This document shows positions 33,820 to 41,890 of a DNA stretch of 51,719 nt, one piece after another. The DNA is from Lachnospiraceae bacterium (lineage in GTDB: Bacteria > Bacillota > Clostridia > Lachnospirales > Lachnospiraceae). The notes under the pieces were generated by a model that worked only from the letters and a program-made list of their open reading frames with translations, did not search any database and was not told the DNA's origin. The position numbers and the translations under genes are program-made. The stretch spans positions 1 through 51,719 of the forward strand of contig JAGAIZ010000065.1 of assembly GCA_017626325.1 (NCBI GenBank), written 5' to 3'. Position 1 is the stretch's first letter. The number at the start of each line of letters is the position of its first letter.

Positions 33820-35496
33820 TTGAAGAAAATTGAACAAGGGAAATCAGCGTCGAAGCTGAAGGTTATCCCATTAGGCGGTTTGGAGCAGATTGGGCTTAAT
33901 ATTACTGCCTTTGAGTATGAGGATAGCATTATTGTAGTGGACTGCGGACTGTCTTTTCCGGAGGATGAGATGCTGGGAATCGATCTGGTCATCCCGGATA
34001 TTACCTATCTGAAAGACAACGCGGACAAGGTGAAAGGGTTTATGATCACCCATGGACATGAAGATCATATCGGGGCGCTGCCTTACGTGCTCAAGGAATT
34101 GAATGTACCGGTCTACGCCACGAAGCTGACGATGGGTATTATCGAGAATAAATTAAGCGAGCATGACCTGGTAGGCAAGACCAAGCGCAAGGTGGTTAAG
34201 TTCGGCCAGTCCATTAACTTAGGACAATTCAGGGTTGAGTTTATTAAGACCAATCACAGTATTGTCGACGCGGCAGCGCTGGCGATTTATTCACCGGCGG
34301 GCGTGGTAGTGCATACAGGCGACTTTAAGGTAGATTATACGCCGGTATTCGGAGACGCTATCGATCTGCAGAGATTTGCGGAGATCGGCAGGAAGGGCGT
34401 GCTTGCCCTGATGTGCGATTCCACCAATGCCGAGAGATTGGGATTTACCCCTTCCGAGAAAACAGTGGGAAGAACATTTGACACACTCTTTTCAGAGCAT
34501 AAGAATACAAGGATTATCATTGCTACTTTTGCTTCCAATGTGGACAGAGTGCAGCAGATTATCAATACTGCCGATAAATTCGGCAGGAAGGTGGTAGTCG
34601 AGGGCAGGAGCATGGTCAATATTATTGATACGGCTTCCACACTCGGATACCTGCAGATTCCTGAGCACACGCTGATCGATATTGAGCAGCTTAAGGATTA
34701 TCCGGCAGAGAAGACGGTTATCATTACTACGGGAAGCCAGGGAGAGAGTATGGCGGCTCTTAGCCGTATGGCCAGCGATAATCACAGGAAGATCTCTATT
34801 ATGCCGGGAGATACCGTTATCTTTTCTTCCCATCCGATACCGGGTAATGAGAAAGCGGTTACGAACGTGATCAACGAATTGCAGATGAAGGGAGCGGACG
34901 TTATTTTCCAGGACGTCCATGTGTCAGGACATGCCTGCCAGGAAGAGATTAAGCTGATCTATTCTCTGGTGAAACCGAAATATGCAATCCCGATTCACGG
35001 AGAGTATAAGCACAGGAAGGCGCAGGCGAAAATCGCTGCCGAACTGGGCGTCCCGAAGGAGCATATCTATATGCTGCAGTCCGGCGATGTGCTGGAGATG
35101 GACGCGGAAGACGCCGTAGTGACCGGCAAGGTACCCGTGGGAGCGATTCTGGTAGACGGACTGGGCGTGGGCGACGTCGGCAATGTGGTATTGCGCGACA
35201 GACAGCATCTGGCTGAGGACGGCATTCTGATTGTGGTGCTGGCGCTTGATTCCTACAGTGATCAGTTGGTATCCGGCCCGGATATTGTATCCAGAGGCTT
35301 TGTGTATGTGCGGGAATCCGACGAACTGATGGATGAAGCGCGTCTGCTTGTAAATGAGGCTGTACAGAAGTGTCTGGACAAAGGACAGACAGATTGGGGT
35401 AAGCTTAAGGCAACGATCAAAGATGTGCTGGGCGATTATGTGTGGAAGAAGACGAAGAGGCGTCCGATGATTCTTCCCATTATCATGGAAGTTTAG
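33820..35496 (+). CDS. rnj: Ribonuclease J
   Basis: Metallo-beta-lactamase/beta-CASP ribonuclease with 5'-3' exonuclease and endonuclease activity in mRNA decay and rRNA maturation. About 558 residues. The zinc-binding motif is THGHEDHIGALPY (His78, His80, Asp82, His83); also seen are HTGDFKVDYTP, MCDSTNAERLGFTPSE, the beta-CASP motif TTGSQGESMAALSRM and IPIHGEYKH near the C-terminus. I prefer a TTG start at 33820: the SD GGAGGT (33807-33812) overlaps the ATG at 33805 but sits seven bases before the TTG, giving MKKIEQGKSASK. Confidence 0.95.
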   Translation: MKKIEQGKSASKLKVIPLGGLEQIGLNITAFEYEDSIIVVDCGLSFPEDEMLGIDLVIPDITYLKDNADKVKGFMITHGHEDHIGALPYVLKELNVPVYATKLTMGIIENKLSEHDLVGKTKRKVVKFGQSINLGQFRVEFIKTNHSIVDAAALAIYSPAGVVVHTGDFKVDYTPVFGDAIDLQRFAEIGRKGVLALMCDSTNAERLGFTPSEKTVGRTFDTLFSEHKNTRIIIATFASNVDRVQQIINTADKFGRKVVVEGRSMVNIIDTASTLGYLQIPEHTLIDIEQLKDYPAEKTVIITTGSQGESMAALSRMASDNHRKISIMPGDTVIFSSHPIPGNEKAVTNVINELQMKGADVIFQDVHVSGHACQEEIKLIYSLVKPKYAIPIHGEYKHRKAQAKIAAELGVPKEHIYMLQSGDVLEMDAEDAVVTGKVPVGAILVDGLGVGDVGNVVLRDRQHLAEDGILIVVLALDSYSDQLVSGPDIVSRGFVYVRESDELMDEARLLVNEAVQKCLDKGQTDWGKLKATIKDVLGDYVWKKTKRRPMILPIIMEV

Positions 35497-35580
35497 AGGA
35501 TGCCATGACAGTATATTATGTCGTGGCGGGTATGACAGAATTGCGGGTGCAGACAGGATACAAATGAGGAGGGAAGCATC

Positions 35581-35913
35581 ATGTCAGACAGCGATATTAT
35601 GATTGCGGCGAAGGAATTTGCGGAGACCATTAAGAAATCCGAGACCTATCAGAAGTACTTATATCAGAGGGAGAAGATCAAAAGACAGCCGGCCTTGTAT
35701 GATAAGGTAAATGAATTCCGGCAGAGGAATTTCGATTTGCAGAATGAAGTGGACAGCGAGGAATTATTTGACCGTATGGAGACTTTCGAGAAAGAATATG
35801 AGAAATTCCGCGAGAATCCGCTGGTAGATGATTTCCTGAGAGCAGAACTGGCATTTTGCAGAATGATGCAGGATATCAATGTATTCCTTACGGCAGAGAT
35901 AGATTTTGAGTAG
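35581..35913 (+). CDS. YlbF/YmcA family protein
   Basis: A 110-residue, largely helical cytoplasmic protein, rich in charged residues. The pattern FAETIKKSETYQKYLYQREKI with RQRNFDLQN and the C-terminal FLRAELAFCRMMQDIN fits the YlbF/YmcA (Com_YlbF) family. In Bacillus YlbF and YmcA form the Y-complex with YaaT, which directs RNase Y to mRNA. Its location directly after RNase J fits a role in RNA decay; the link is by context. [11 protein letters not shown]. Confidence 0.85.
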   Translation: MSDSDIMIAAKEFAETIKKSETYQKYLYQREKIKRQPALYDKVNEFRQRNFDLQNEVDSEELFDRMETFEKEYEKFRENPLVDDFLRAELAFCRMMQDINVFLTAEIDFE

Positions 35914-35967
35914 ATGGTTTATTGGCGCAGTACCGCGTTTGGCTTACGGTATGCAGGAGGCATGGAT

Positions 35968-36366
35968 ATGAAGGCAAATCAGATTATAGGAGCGACAATA
36001 GAATTGGTCGTCAAAGTGGTGGTATTCGTTGCCATAGTTATGTTTATTGTAAACGCTTCTGTCAGAGCATATGACTATGGATACCGCGTGTTCGCGGAGG
36101 AGCCGGTCTCCGTCGGAGAGGGAAGGACGATCAGCGTGATTGTGGAAGACGGGGATTCGGTGAAGGACATAGGAGAGATGCTGCAGGAAAAAGGGCTGAT
36201 CCGCGACGCGAATCTGTTCGTAGTGCAGGAGCTTCTGTCAGAGCAGCACGGCAAGATTCAGCCTGGCATCTATGATCTGAATACGTCCATGACGAGCGAA
36301 GAAATGCTGGCTGTTATGGCGGCTGTGGACGGGACGGAGGAAGATTCGTCCGGGCAGAGCGAGTGA
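35968..36366 (+). CDS. Short MltG-like membrane protein without catalytic domain
   Basis: A 132-residue protein with one transmembrane helix (about 8-32) and an outside segment resembling the LysM-like N-terminal part of MltG (YceG): VIVEDGDSVKDIGEMLQEKGLIRDANLFV and QPGIYDLNTSMTSEEML are seen in part. It ends in an acidic tail before the lytic transglycosylase domain, so it cannot cleave glycan by itself. In Bacillus full-length MltG (YrrL) lies in this place before yrrM, so this looks like a shortened ortholog. ATG 35968 has seven bases from GGAGG; ATG 35962 is too close. Confidence 0.72.
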   Translation: MKANQIIGATIELVVKVVVFVAIVMFIVNASVRAYDYGYRVFAEEPVSVGEGRTISVIVEDGDSVKDIGEMLQEKGLIRDANLFVVQELLSEQHGKIQPGIYDLNTSMTSEEMLAVMAAVDGTEEDSSGQSE

Positions 36367-36394
36367 CGGAAGCTGAGAAAGGCAGGGAACTGTT

Positions 36395-37039
36395 ATGATA
36401 ACAGATGAGCGTATGAGCGCTTTTATTGATTCTCTGGACTCCGGCAATACTCCTTTTTTAAATGAAATAGAGCGGGAAGCGAAAGAAACCAATGTGCCCA
36501 TTATCCGGACGCAGACGCAGAGCCTGATAAAGTTTCTGCTGGCCATGCACAAGCCTATGTCGATTCTGGAGGTTGGCTGCGCCATTGGTTTCTCTGCTTT
36601 ACTGATGAGTGAGTATGCGCCTGAGGGCTGCCGGATTACGACGATAGAGAAATATGAGAAGAGAATCCCCATTGCAAGGGAGAATTTCAGGCGCGCGGGA
36701 CGGGAAGAGAGCATCATGCTTCTGGAGGGAGACGCCGCGGATATCCTGAAGGAGCTTAAAGGGACCTATGACTTGATTTTTATGGATGCGGCGAAAGGAC
36801 AGTATATTCATTTCATGCCGGAGGTGCTGCGGCTGCTGTCTGCGGGAGGTATCCTCGTATCCGATAATGTGCTGCAGGATGGGGATGTGATAGAATCCCG
36901 GTTTGCGGTGACGAGACGCAACCGCACCATACACAGCAGGATGAGGGAGTATTTGTATGAGCTGACGCACCATCCTGACCTGCAGACAGTGATATTGCCT
37001 GTGGGGGACGGGGTTACGGTGAGCTTGAAGAGAGCGTGA
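36395..37039 (+). CDS. trmR: tRNA 5-hydroxyuridine methyltransferase TrmR (O-methyltransferase)
   Basis: A class I SAM-dependent O-methyltransferase of the YrrM/caffeoyl-CoA type, 214 residues, cytoplasmic. Motifs are ILEVGCAIGFSALLM (SAM glycine loop), DLIFMDAAKGQYIHF and GGILVSDNVLQDG. In Bacillus, TrmR makes 5-methoxyuridine at tRNA wobble position 34 from 5-hydroxyuridine. Assignment rests on synteny: the next gene is a U32 protein of the TrhP type that makes ho5U, and the block order matches yrrL-yrrM-yrrN. Confidence 0.85.
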   Translation: MITDERMSAFIDSLDSGNTPFLNEIEREAKETNVPIIRTQTQSLIKFLLAMHKPMSILEVGCAIGFSALLMSEYAPEGCRITTIEKYEKRIPIARENFRRAGREESIMLLEGDAADILKELKGTYDLIFMDAAKGQYIHFMPEVLRLLSAGGILVSDNVLQDGDVIESRFAVTRRNRTIHSRMREYLYELTHHPDLQTVILPVGDGVTVSLKRA

Positions 37040-37088
37040 GATAGCTTATCCTGTATGATAAATGATTACAACATGAGAGGAATGTTTC

Positions 37089-38399
37089 ATGAGAAAACCA
37101 GAACTACTGATTCCGGCGAGCAGCTTAGAAGTGCTGAAAACAGCGGTTATATTCGGCGCGGATGCGGTGTATATCGGCGGCGAGTCGTTCGGACTGCGCG
37201 CAAAGGCCAAGAATTTCACACCGGAGGAGATGGCGGAGGGAATCGCCTTTGCCCATGCGCACGGCGTGCGCGTCCATGTGACGGCGAATATTCTGGCGCA
37301 CAATTATGACCTGGAAGGGGCCAGGGCCTATTTTCAGGAATTAAAAGAGATGAGGCCGGACGCGCTGATTATCGCGGATCCCGGCATGTTTACGCTGGCC
37401 AGGGAAATCTGTCCGGAAATAGATATTCATGTGTCTACCCAGGCGAACAATACCAATTACATGACCTATCGTTTCTGGTATGAACAGGGCGCGAAGCGGG
37501 TGGTATCCGCCAGAGAGCTTTCTTTGCGGGAGATTAAGGAGATTCGGGAGAATATCCCCGACGAACTGGAAATCGAGAGCTTTATTCACGGCGCTATGTG
37601 TATCTCTTATTCGGGGCGGTGTCTTTTGAGCAGTTATTTTACAGGCAGAGACGCGAACCATGGCGCCTGCACCCATCCCTGCCGCTGGAAATACGCGGTA
37701 GTGGAGGAGAAAAGGCCGGGAGAATATCTGCCGGTCTATGAGAATGAAAGAGGTACGTATATTTTTAATTCCAGGGATTTGTGTATGATCGAGCATATTC
37801 CGGAGATGATAGACGCCGGAATCGACAGCTTCAAGATAGAGGGCAGGATGAAGACGGCGCTCTATGTGGCCACCGTGGCCCGTACTTACCGGAAGGCTAT
37901 CGACGATTGTCTGGAATCCGAAGAGGAATACCGCGCCAATATGGACTGGTATAAGGCGGAGATTGCCAAATGCACGTACCGCCAGTTCACGACAGGCTTC
38001 TATTTCGGAAAGCCTGATGAGAATACGCAGATTTATGACAATAATACCTATGTAAACGAATATATTTATCTGGGAATCGTAGGAGGGCTTGTACCGGAGC
38101 CGGGGAAGGACGCGCCGCAGACAGCCGAGGTAATTCAGCAGGCAGGAGACGGAGCGGCGGAGCCGTCAAATATGCTGCAGGTCTGCGCCCGCATCGAGCA
38201 GCGGAATAAATTCTGCGTGGGCGACCGCATCGAAATCATGAAGCCGGACGGCGTCAATGTGCCGGTGGAGGTGCTTGCCATGTACAATGAGGATGGCGAG
38301 CCGGTAGAATCCTGTCCCCATTCCCGGCAGACAATCGACGTGAAGCTGTCGTGTATTCCTGCGGTGTACGATATCCTGCGGGTTGCCAACAGAGAGTGA
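37089..38399 (+). CDS. trhP: U32 family protein TrhP (tRNA hydroxylation)
   Basis: A protein of peptidase family U32, 436 residues, starting MRKPELLIPASSLEVLKTA with GADAVYIGG. The U32 signature is seen in IHGAMCISYSGRCLLSSYFTGRDANHGACTHPCRW with its conserved cysteines, probably ligands of an Fe-S cluster. TrhP members introduce the hydroxyl group of 5-hydroxyuridine at U34 of tRNA, using prephenate. Next to trmR this forms a likely mo5U pathway. SD GAGAGGA lies eight bases before the ATG. Some U32 proteins are annotated as collagenase-like peptidases, less likely here. Confidence 0.88.
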   Translation: MRKPELLIPASSLEVLKTAVIFGADAVYIGGESFGLRAKAKNFTPEEMAEGIAFAHAHGVRVHVTANILAHNYDLEGARAYFQELKEMRPDALIIADPGMFTLAREICPEIDIHVSTQANNTNYMTYRFWYEQGAKRVVSARELSLREIKEIRENIPDELEIESFIHGAMCISYSGRCLLSSYFTGRDANHGACTHPCRWKYAVVEEKRPGEYLPVYENERGTYIFNSRDLCMIEHIPEMIDAGIDSFKIEGRMKTALYVATVARTYRKAIDDCLESEEEYRANMDWYKAEIAKCTYRQFTTGFYFGKPDENTQIYDNNTYVNEYIYLGIVGGLVPEPGKDAPQTAEVIQQAGDGAAEPSNMLQVCARIEQRNKFCVGDRIEIMKPDGVNVPVEVLAMYNEDGEPVESCPHSRQTIDVKLSCIPAVYDILRVANRE

Positions 38400-38560
38400 T
38401 GAAAAGGCAAGAAGGCGTGGATGTTATCTTTGGGTTGACCGTGATATCTTCCATATTGTACAATGTGAGCAGTAAGTTTTCGGAGCTGTCTCGTATTGTG
38501 CATAACAACGGTGCTGTTGGCCAGATTTTAAACTTTATATAAATTTTTTAAAATATGGTA

Positions 38561-38589
38561 TTGCAATTTTCAAAAAAGTAGAGTATCTT
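38561..38589 (+). promoter_or_regulatory. Promoter of glnN
   Basis: TTGCAA (38561-38566), a 17-base spacer and TATCTT (38584-38589). Predicted start near 38596, about 195 bases before the gene, which leaves room for the attenuator leader. Confidence 0.65.
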
Positions 38590-38611
38590 ATAGAAAAGGT
38601 CAGCAGACGAA

Positions 38612-38686
38612 AGTCGGAAGACCGACTATGCAGGTATCTAGAACGAGGACGTTCCAAAATGTTTATTTTGGGACGTTTTTTATTTT
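38612..38686 (+). promoter_or_regulatory. Attenuator-like leader with terminator and competing hairpin
   Basis: Hairpin P1: AGTCGG, loop AAGA, CCGACT (38612-38627). Hairpin P2: GAACG, loop AGGA, CGTTC (38641-38654). Terminator: ACGTTCCAAAAT (38649-38660) pairs with ATTTTGGGACGT (38665-38676), loop GTTT, then T5-A-T4. P2 shares its right arm with the left arm of the terminator, so the two cannot form together. This is the layout of ANTAR-type antitermination leaders, but these loops have four bases, not six. Confidence 0.7.
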
Positions 38687-38789
38687 GCAGAAGAGACAGC
38701 GCAAAGCTTCTGCAAGTGATGCATCGCTGCGGTGTGTGACAGCTAAGGGATGTTCTGGAATCCTTAAATGAGGAAAGGAAGATGAAAAA

Positions 38790-40901
38790 ATGAGCGAAGT
38801 ATTTAATGTTGAAGAGATTTTCGGACAAAATGTATTCACTCTGGGCAAGATGAAAGAGCGCCTGCCGAAGAATGTATACAAAGAAGTTGTAAAAGTTATG
38901 GATCAGGGCGGCGAGCTGTCCATGGAGGCTGCTAACGTAGTTGCCAAAGCAATGAAGGATTGGGCGGTAGAGCACGGCGCGACACATTATACGCACTGGT
39001 TCCAGCCGTTGACCGGCATTACAGCGGAGAAGCATGACGCTTTCGTAGCGCATCCTGATGAATCCGGCAAAATGCTGACAGAGTTCTCCGGCAAAGAGCT
39101 GATCAAGGGCGAGCCGGACGCATCTTCTTTCCCGTCGGGCGGACTGCGGGCTACCTTCGAAGCAAGGGGATATACGGCATGGGATATTACCTCTCCCGCT
39201 TTCTTAAAGGAATCCGGCTGCGGTACAATTCTCTGCATTCCTACCGCGTTCTGCTCTTATACAGGCGAAGCGCTGGATAAGAAGACGCCTCTTTTGCGTT
39301 CCATGGAAGCGCTCAGCGAGCAGGCGCTTCGTATCGTAAGACTGTTCGGCAATACAGAAGCTACCAAGGTAGTAGCATCCGTAGGACCGGAGCAGGAATA
39401 TTTTCTGGTAGATAAAGATCTGTATATGAAGAGAACTGACCTGATGTTTGCGGGACGTACCCTGTTCGGCGCACCGGCTCCCAAGGGTCAGGAAATGGAA
39501 GACCATTACTTCGGCGTTATCAGAGAGCGCGTCGGCGCATACATGAAGGACTTGAATGAAGAACTTTGGAAGCTGGGCGTTACCGCCAAGACACAGCACA
39601 ATGAGGTTGCTCCCGCGCAGCATGAGCTGGCGCCGATTTATGAGACAGCCAATATCGCGGTAGACCACAACCAGTTGGTTATGGAAGCTATGAAGAGAGT
39701 AGCTATCCGTCACGGCATGAGATGTCTGCTTCATGAGAAACCGTATGCGGGCGTGAACGGCTCCGGTAAACACAATAACTGGTCCATCACAACGGATAAC
39801 GGCGTGAACCTCTTAGATCCCGGCGATACGCCCAACGAGAACATTCAGTTCCTCCTGGTGCTCGCCTGCATCATGAAGGCAGTCGACACGCACGCAGACC
39901 TGCTTCGTCAGTCCGCTTCCGACGTCGGCAATGACCACAGATTAGGAGCCAACGAGGCGCCTCCGGCGATTATCTCTATTTTCCTTGGAGAGCAGCTTGA
40001 GGATGTGGTAAATCAGTTGATCGAGACAGGCGTGGCTACTTCCGTGAAGGAAGGCGGCAAGCTGCTGACAGGCGTTAAGACCCTTCCTGATTTCCAGAAG
40101 GATGCTACAGACAGAAACAGAACTTCACCGTTTGCTTTTACAGGGAATAAATTCGAGTTCCGTATGGTTGGTTCCGCAGATTCCATCGCAAGCCCGAACA
40201 CCACCCTCAACGCTATTGTTGCGGAGGCGTTCTGCGAGGCGGCAGACAGACTGGAAGCGGCAGACGACCTGGAGCTGGCAATTCATGACCTGATTAAAGA
40301 GTACATGACAGAGCACCAGAGAATCATATTCAACGGCAACGGCTATTCGGAGGAATGGGTCGAGGAAGCGGAGAGAAGAGGACTTCCGAATATCAAGTCC
40401 ATGATCGAAGCGGCAAGCACCATCACCACCGATAAGGCAGTAAAATTATTTGAGAAATTCGGTATCTTCACGAAGGTTGAGCTGGAGTCCCGCGAGGAGA
40501 TTATCTACGAGACCTACGCAAAGACTATCAATATCGAAGCGTTAGCGATGATCGATATGGCCGGCAAACAGATTATTCCGGCAGTCATTAAATACACCAG
40601 GGTACTGGCGGACACCATCAACGCCGTAAAGGCGGCAGGCGCGGACGCAGGCACCCAGACAGATCTCCTGAAAGTAGTCAGCGAGAAGCTTGCCGCTATG
40701 CAGGCAGCCCTGACGAAGCTGGAGAAGGCAGAGGCGGAAGCTTCCGCAATGGAGGATGTGAAAGCACAGGCATTCTTCTACAAGGATACGGTTAAGGCGG
40801 CAATGGAAGAGCTTCGCGCACCTGCCGATGAACTGGAGATGGTTGTAGACAAGGATATCTGGCCGATTCCTACATATGGCGAGCTGATGTTTGAAATCTA
40901 A
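38790..40901 (+). CDS. glnN: Type III glutamine synthetase (GlnN)
   Basis: ATP-dependent ligase that makes glutamine from glutamate and ammonium. At 703 residues it is the long type III form, not the 440-residue type I. Characteristic segments are [56 protein letters not shown], the active-site stretch [13 protein letters not shown] and [17 protein letters not shown]. The protein appears complete, ending [12 protein letters not shown]. Promoter, leader with a terminator and position as a single gene suggest nitrogen-responsive attenuation. Confidence 0.96.
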   Translation: MSEVFNVEEIFGQNVFTLGKMKERLPKNVYKEVVKVMDQGGELSMEAANVVAKAMKDWAVEHGATHYTHWFQPLTGITAEKHDAFVAHPDESGKMLTEFSGKELIKGEPDASSFPSGGLRATFEARGYTAWDITSPAFLKESGCGTILCIPTAFCSYTGEALDKKTPLLRSMEALSEQALRIVRLFGNTEATKVVASVGPEQEYFLVDKDLYMKRTDLMFAGRTLFGAPAPKGQEMEDHYFGVIRERVGAYMKDLNEELWKLGVTAKTQHNEVAPAQHELAPIYETANIAVDHNQLVMEAMKRVAIRHGMRCLLHEKPYAGVNGSGKHNNWSITTDNGVNLLDPGDTPNENIQFLLVLACIMKAVDTHADLLRQSASDVGNDHRLGANEAPPAIISIFLGEQLEDVVNQLIETGVATSVKEGGKLLTGVKTLPDFQKDATDRNRTSPFAFTGNKFEFRMVGSADSIASPNTTLNAIVAEAFCEAADRLEAADDLELAIHDLIKEYMTEHQRIIFNGNGYSEEWVEEAERRGLPNIKSMIEAASTITTDKAVKLFEKFGIFTKVELESREEIIYETYAKTINIEALAMIDMAGKQIIPAVIKYTRVLADTINAVKAAGADAGTQTDLLKVVSEKLAAMQAALTKLEKAEAEASAMEDVKAQAFFYKDTVKAAMEELRAPADELEMVVDKDIWPIPTYGELMFEI

Positions 40902-40920
40902 AATATTTTGTCCTTATACG

Positions 40921-40950
40921 CGGAGGCGGATGAGAAATTGTCTGCCTCCG
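40921..40950 (+). terminator. Terminator-like hairpin after glnN
   Basis: CGGAGGCGGA pairs with TCTGCCTCCG (one wobble), loop of ten bases, 20 bases after the stop codon. No T tract follows, so it may only protect the mRNA end. Confidence 0.45.
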
Positions 40951-41058
40951 TATAATAGAAACTGTTGAATAAAAGCCATTGAAAAAATGGTCATATTTTT
41001 GCGATTTGAATTTTGGGTAAATTTTTTTGATTTTTTTTAGTAATTTTTAAAAAAGGGC

Positions 41059-41087
41059 TTGTCAAATTGTTATTTATCCTTTATAAT
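41059..41087 (+). promoter_or_regulatory. Promoter of tRNA-Gln
   Basis: TTGTCA (41059-41064), a 17-base spacer and TATAAT (41082-41087), starting transcription a few bases before the tRNA. Confidence 0.82.
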
Positions 41088-41100
41088 CTCTAATTGTTGA

Positions 41101-41172
41101 TGGGCTATCGCCAAACGGTAAGGCAACGGACTCTGACTCCGTCATTTCAAGGTTCGAATCCTTGTAGCCCAG
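41101..41172 (+). tRNA. tRNA-Gln (anticodon CTG)
   Basis: Full cloverleaf: acceptor TGGGCTA/TAGCCCA, D arm GCC/GGC, anticodon stem ACGGA/TCCGT with loop CTCTGAC (anticodon CTG, reads CAG), T arm CAAGG/CCTTG with loop TTCGAAT. The discriminator is G and CCA is not encoded. It has its own promoter and terminator. Confidence 0.96.
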
Positions 41173-41180
41173 CTAAGCAT

Positions 41181-41210
41181 CCCGGTTGAGATACAACCGG
41201 GAATTTTTTT
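41181..41210 (+). terminator. Terminator after tRNA-Gln
   Basis: CCCGGTTG (41181-41188), loop AGATA, CAACCGGG (41194-41201), then AA and seven T residues. Confidence 0.95.
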
Positions 41211-41281
41211 GTGCAGGATTTTTTTGCCCGGTATTTTCATGCGCGGATTTCATGTGGATTTTCATGCGATGTTTAAGGCTA

Positions 41282-41310
41282 TTGCACAATGATTCGGCGT
41301 ATTATATAAT
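41282..41310 (+). promoter_or_regulatory. Promoter of the hydrogenase maturation operon
   Basis: TTGCAC (41282-41287), a 17-base spacer and TATAAT (41305-41310), giving a start near 41317, roughly 290 bases before the first gene. Confidence 0.75.
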
Positions 41311-41316
41311 AACAGT

Positions 41317-41608
41317 AATTACTTCTGACATCGAAAACAGGTTTTGAGATGAAAGAACGGCGATACAGAGTGTAAAAGCGATATCATGAAGTGTCAGGGC
41401 AGATCATCAGAAGTCAGATCTGCGGGATAGAGTCGGTATGGCAGGGGCGCTTTTGCATGATTTTGACAGATGGTCGTATCTTTCGAAAGGGGGATGCGGC
41501 TTTTTAATTTCTGCGGGCAAAGCGATGCTGTCAGGCAGAATGATCCGGCTAAGGGTATTATGCACAGCATGGAGCGGTTCGCAGGCTGAGTAAGAACGGA
41601 GGATGAAG
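41317..41608 (+). other. Long structured 5' leader of the hyd operon
   Basis: About 290 bases without a gene between the promoter and the TM1266-like gene. Possible stems include GCAGATC/GATCTGC (about 41400-41423) and TTCTGC/GCAGAA (about 41509-41541). I recognise no known riboswitch or ribozyme consensus here, and no T-rich terminator. Confidence 0.5.
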
Positions 41609-41890
41609 ATGCAGACAAGAGTAGCGACAATCAGCATCATTGTGGAAAATACGGATTCGGTGGAGAAGCTTAACACCCTGCTGCACGAATACGGGACGTA
41701 TATCATCGGCAGGATGGGACTGCCTTACCGCAAATGCGGAATTCATATCATCAGCGTGGCGATCGATGCGCCCCAGGATAAGATCAACGCGCTGTCAGGC
41801 AGAATCGGGAAACTGCCGGGGGTAAACAGCAAGATCGCGTATTCCAGTATCATATGCGGGACGCCGGAGACAGGAGAGGGTACTGCATGA
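41609..41890 (+). CDS. TM1266-family putative regulator of the iron-only hydrogenase system
   Basis: A 93-residue ACT-like protein related to Thermotoga TM1266, a family found beside HydE/HydF/HydG genes and named a putative iron-only hydrogenase system regulator. Visible segments are VATISIIVENTDSVEKLNTLLHEYG and the GRMGLPYRKCGIHIISVAIDAP stretch, seen in part. No DNA-binding domain is evident, so it may bind a small ligand or partner protein. ATG 41609 has six bases from GGAGG; ATG 41603 touches the SD. Its stop overlaps the hydE start (ATGA), implying translational coupling. Confidence 0.85.
   Translation: MQTRVATISIIVENTDSVEKLNTLLHEYGTYIIGRMGLPYRKCGIHIISVAIDAPQDKINALSGRIGKLPGVNSKIAYSSIICGTPETGEGTA

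Larger units (their letters stand above)
38400..38789 (+). other. Leader region of glnN
   Basis: A 390-base gap without a gene. It holds a sigma-A promoter (38561-38589), a two-hairpin plus terminator leader (38612-38686), and a further hairpin TGCAGAAG/CTTCTGCA (38685-38714) before the SD AGGAAAGGAAG. The part from 38400 to 38560 shows no clear signal. Confidence 0.7.

Noticed and set aside
41317-41608. Known riboswitch in the hyd leader
   Set aside because: I compared by eye with cobalamin, SAM, c-di-GMP and T-box consensus elements and found no match.
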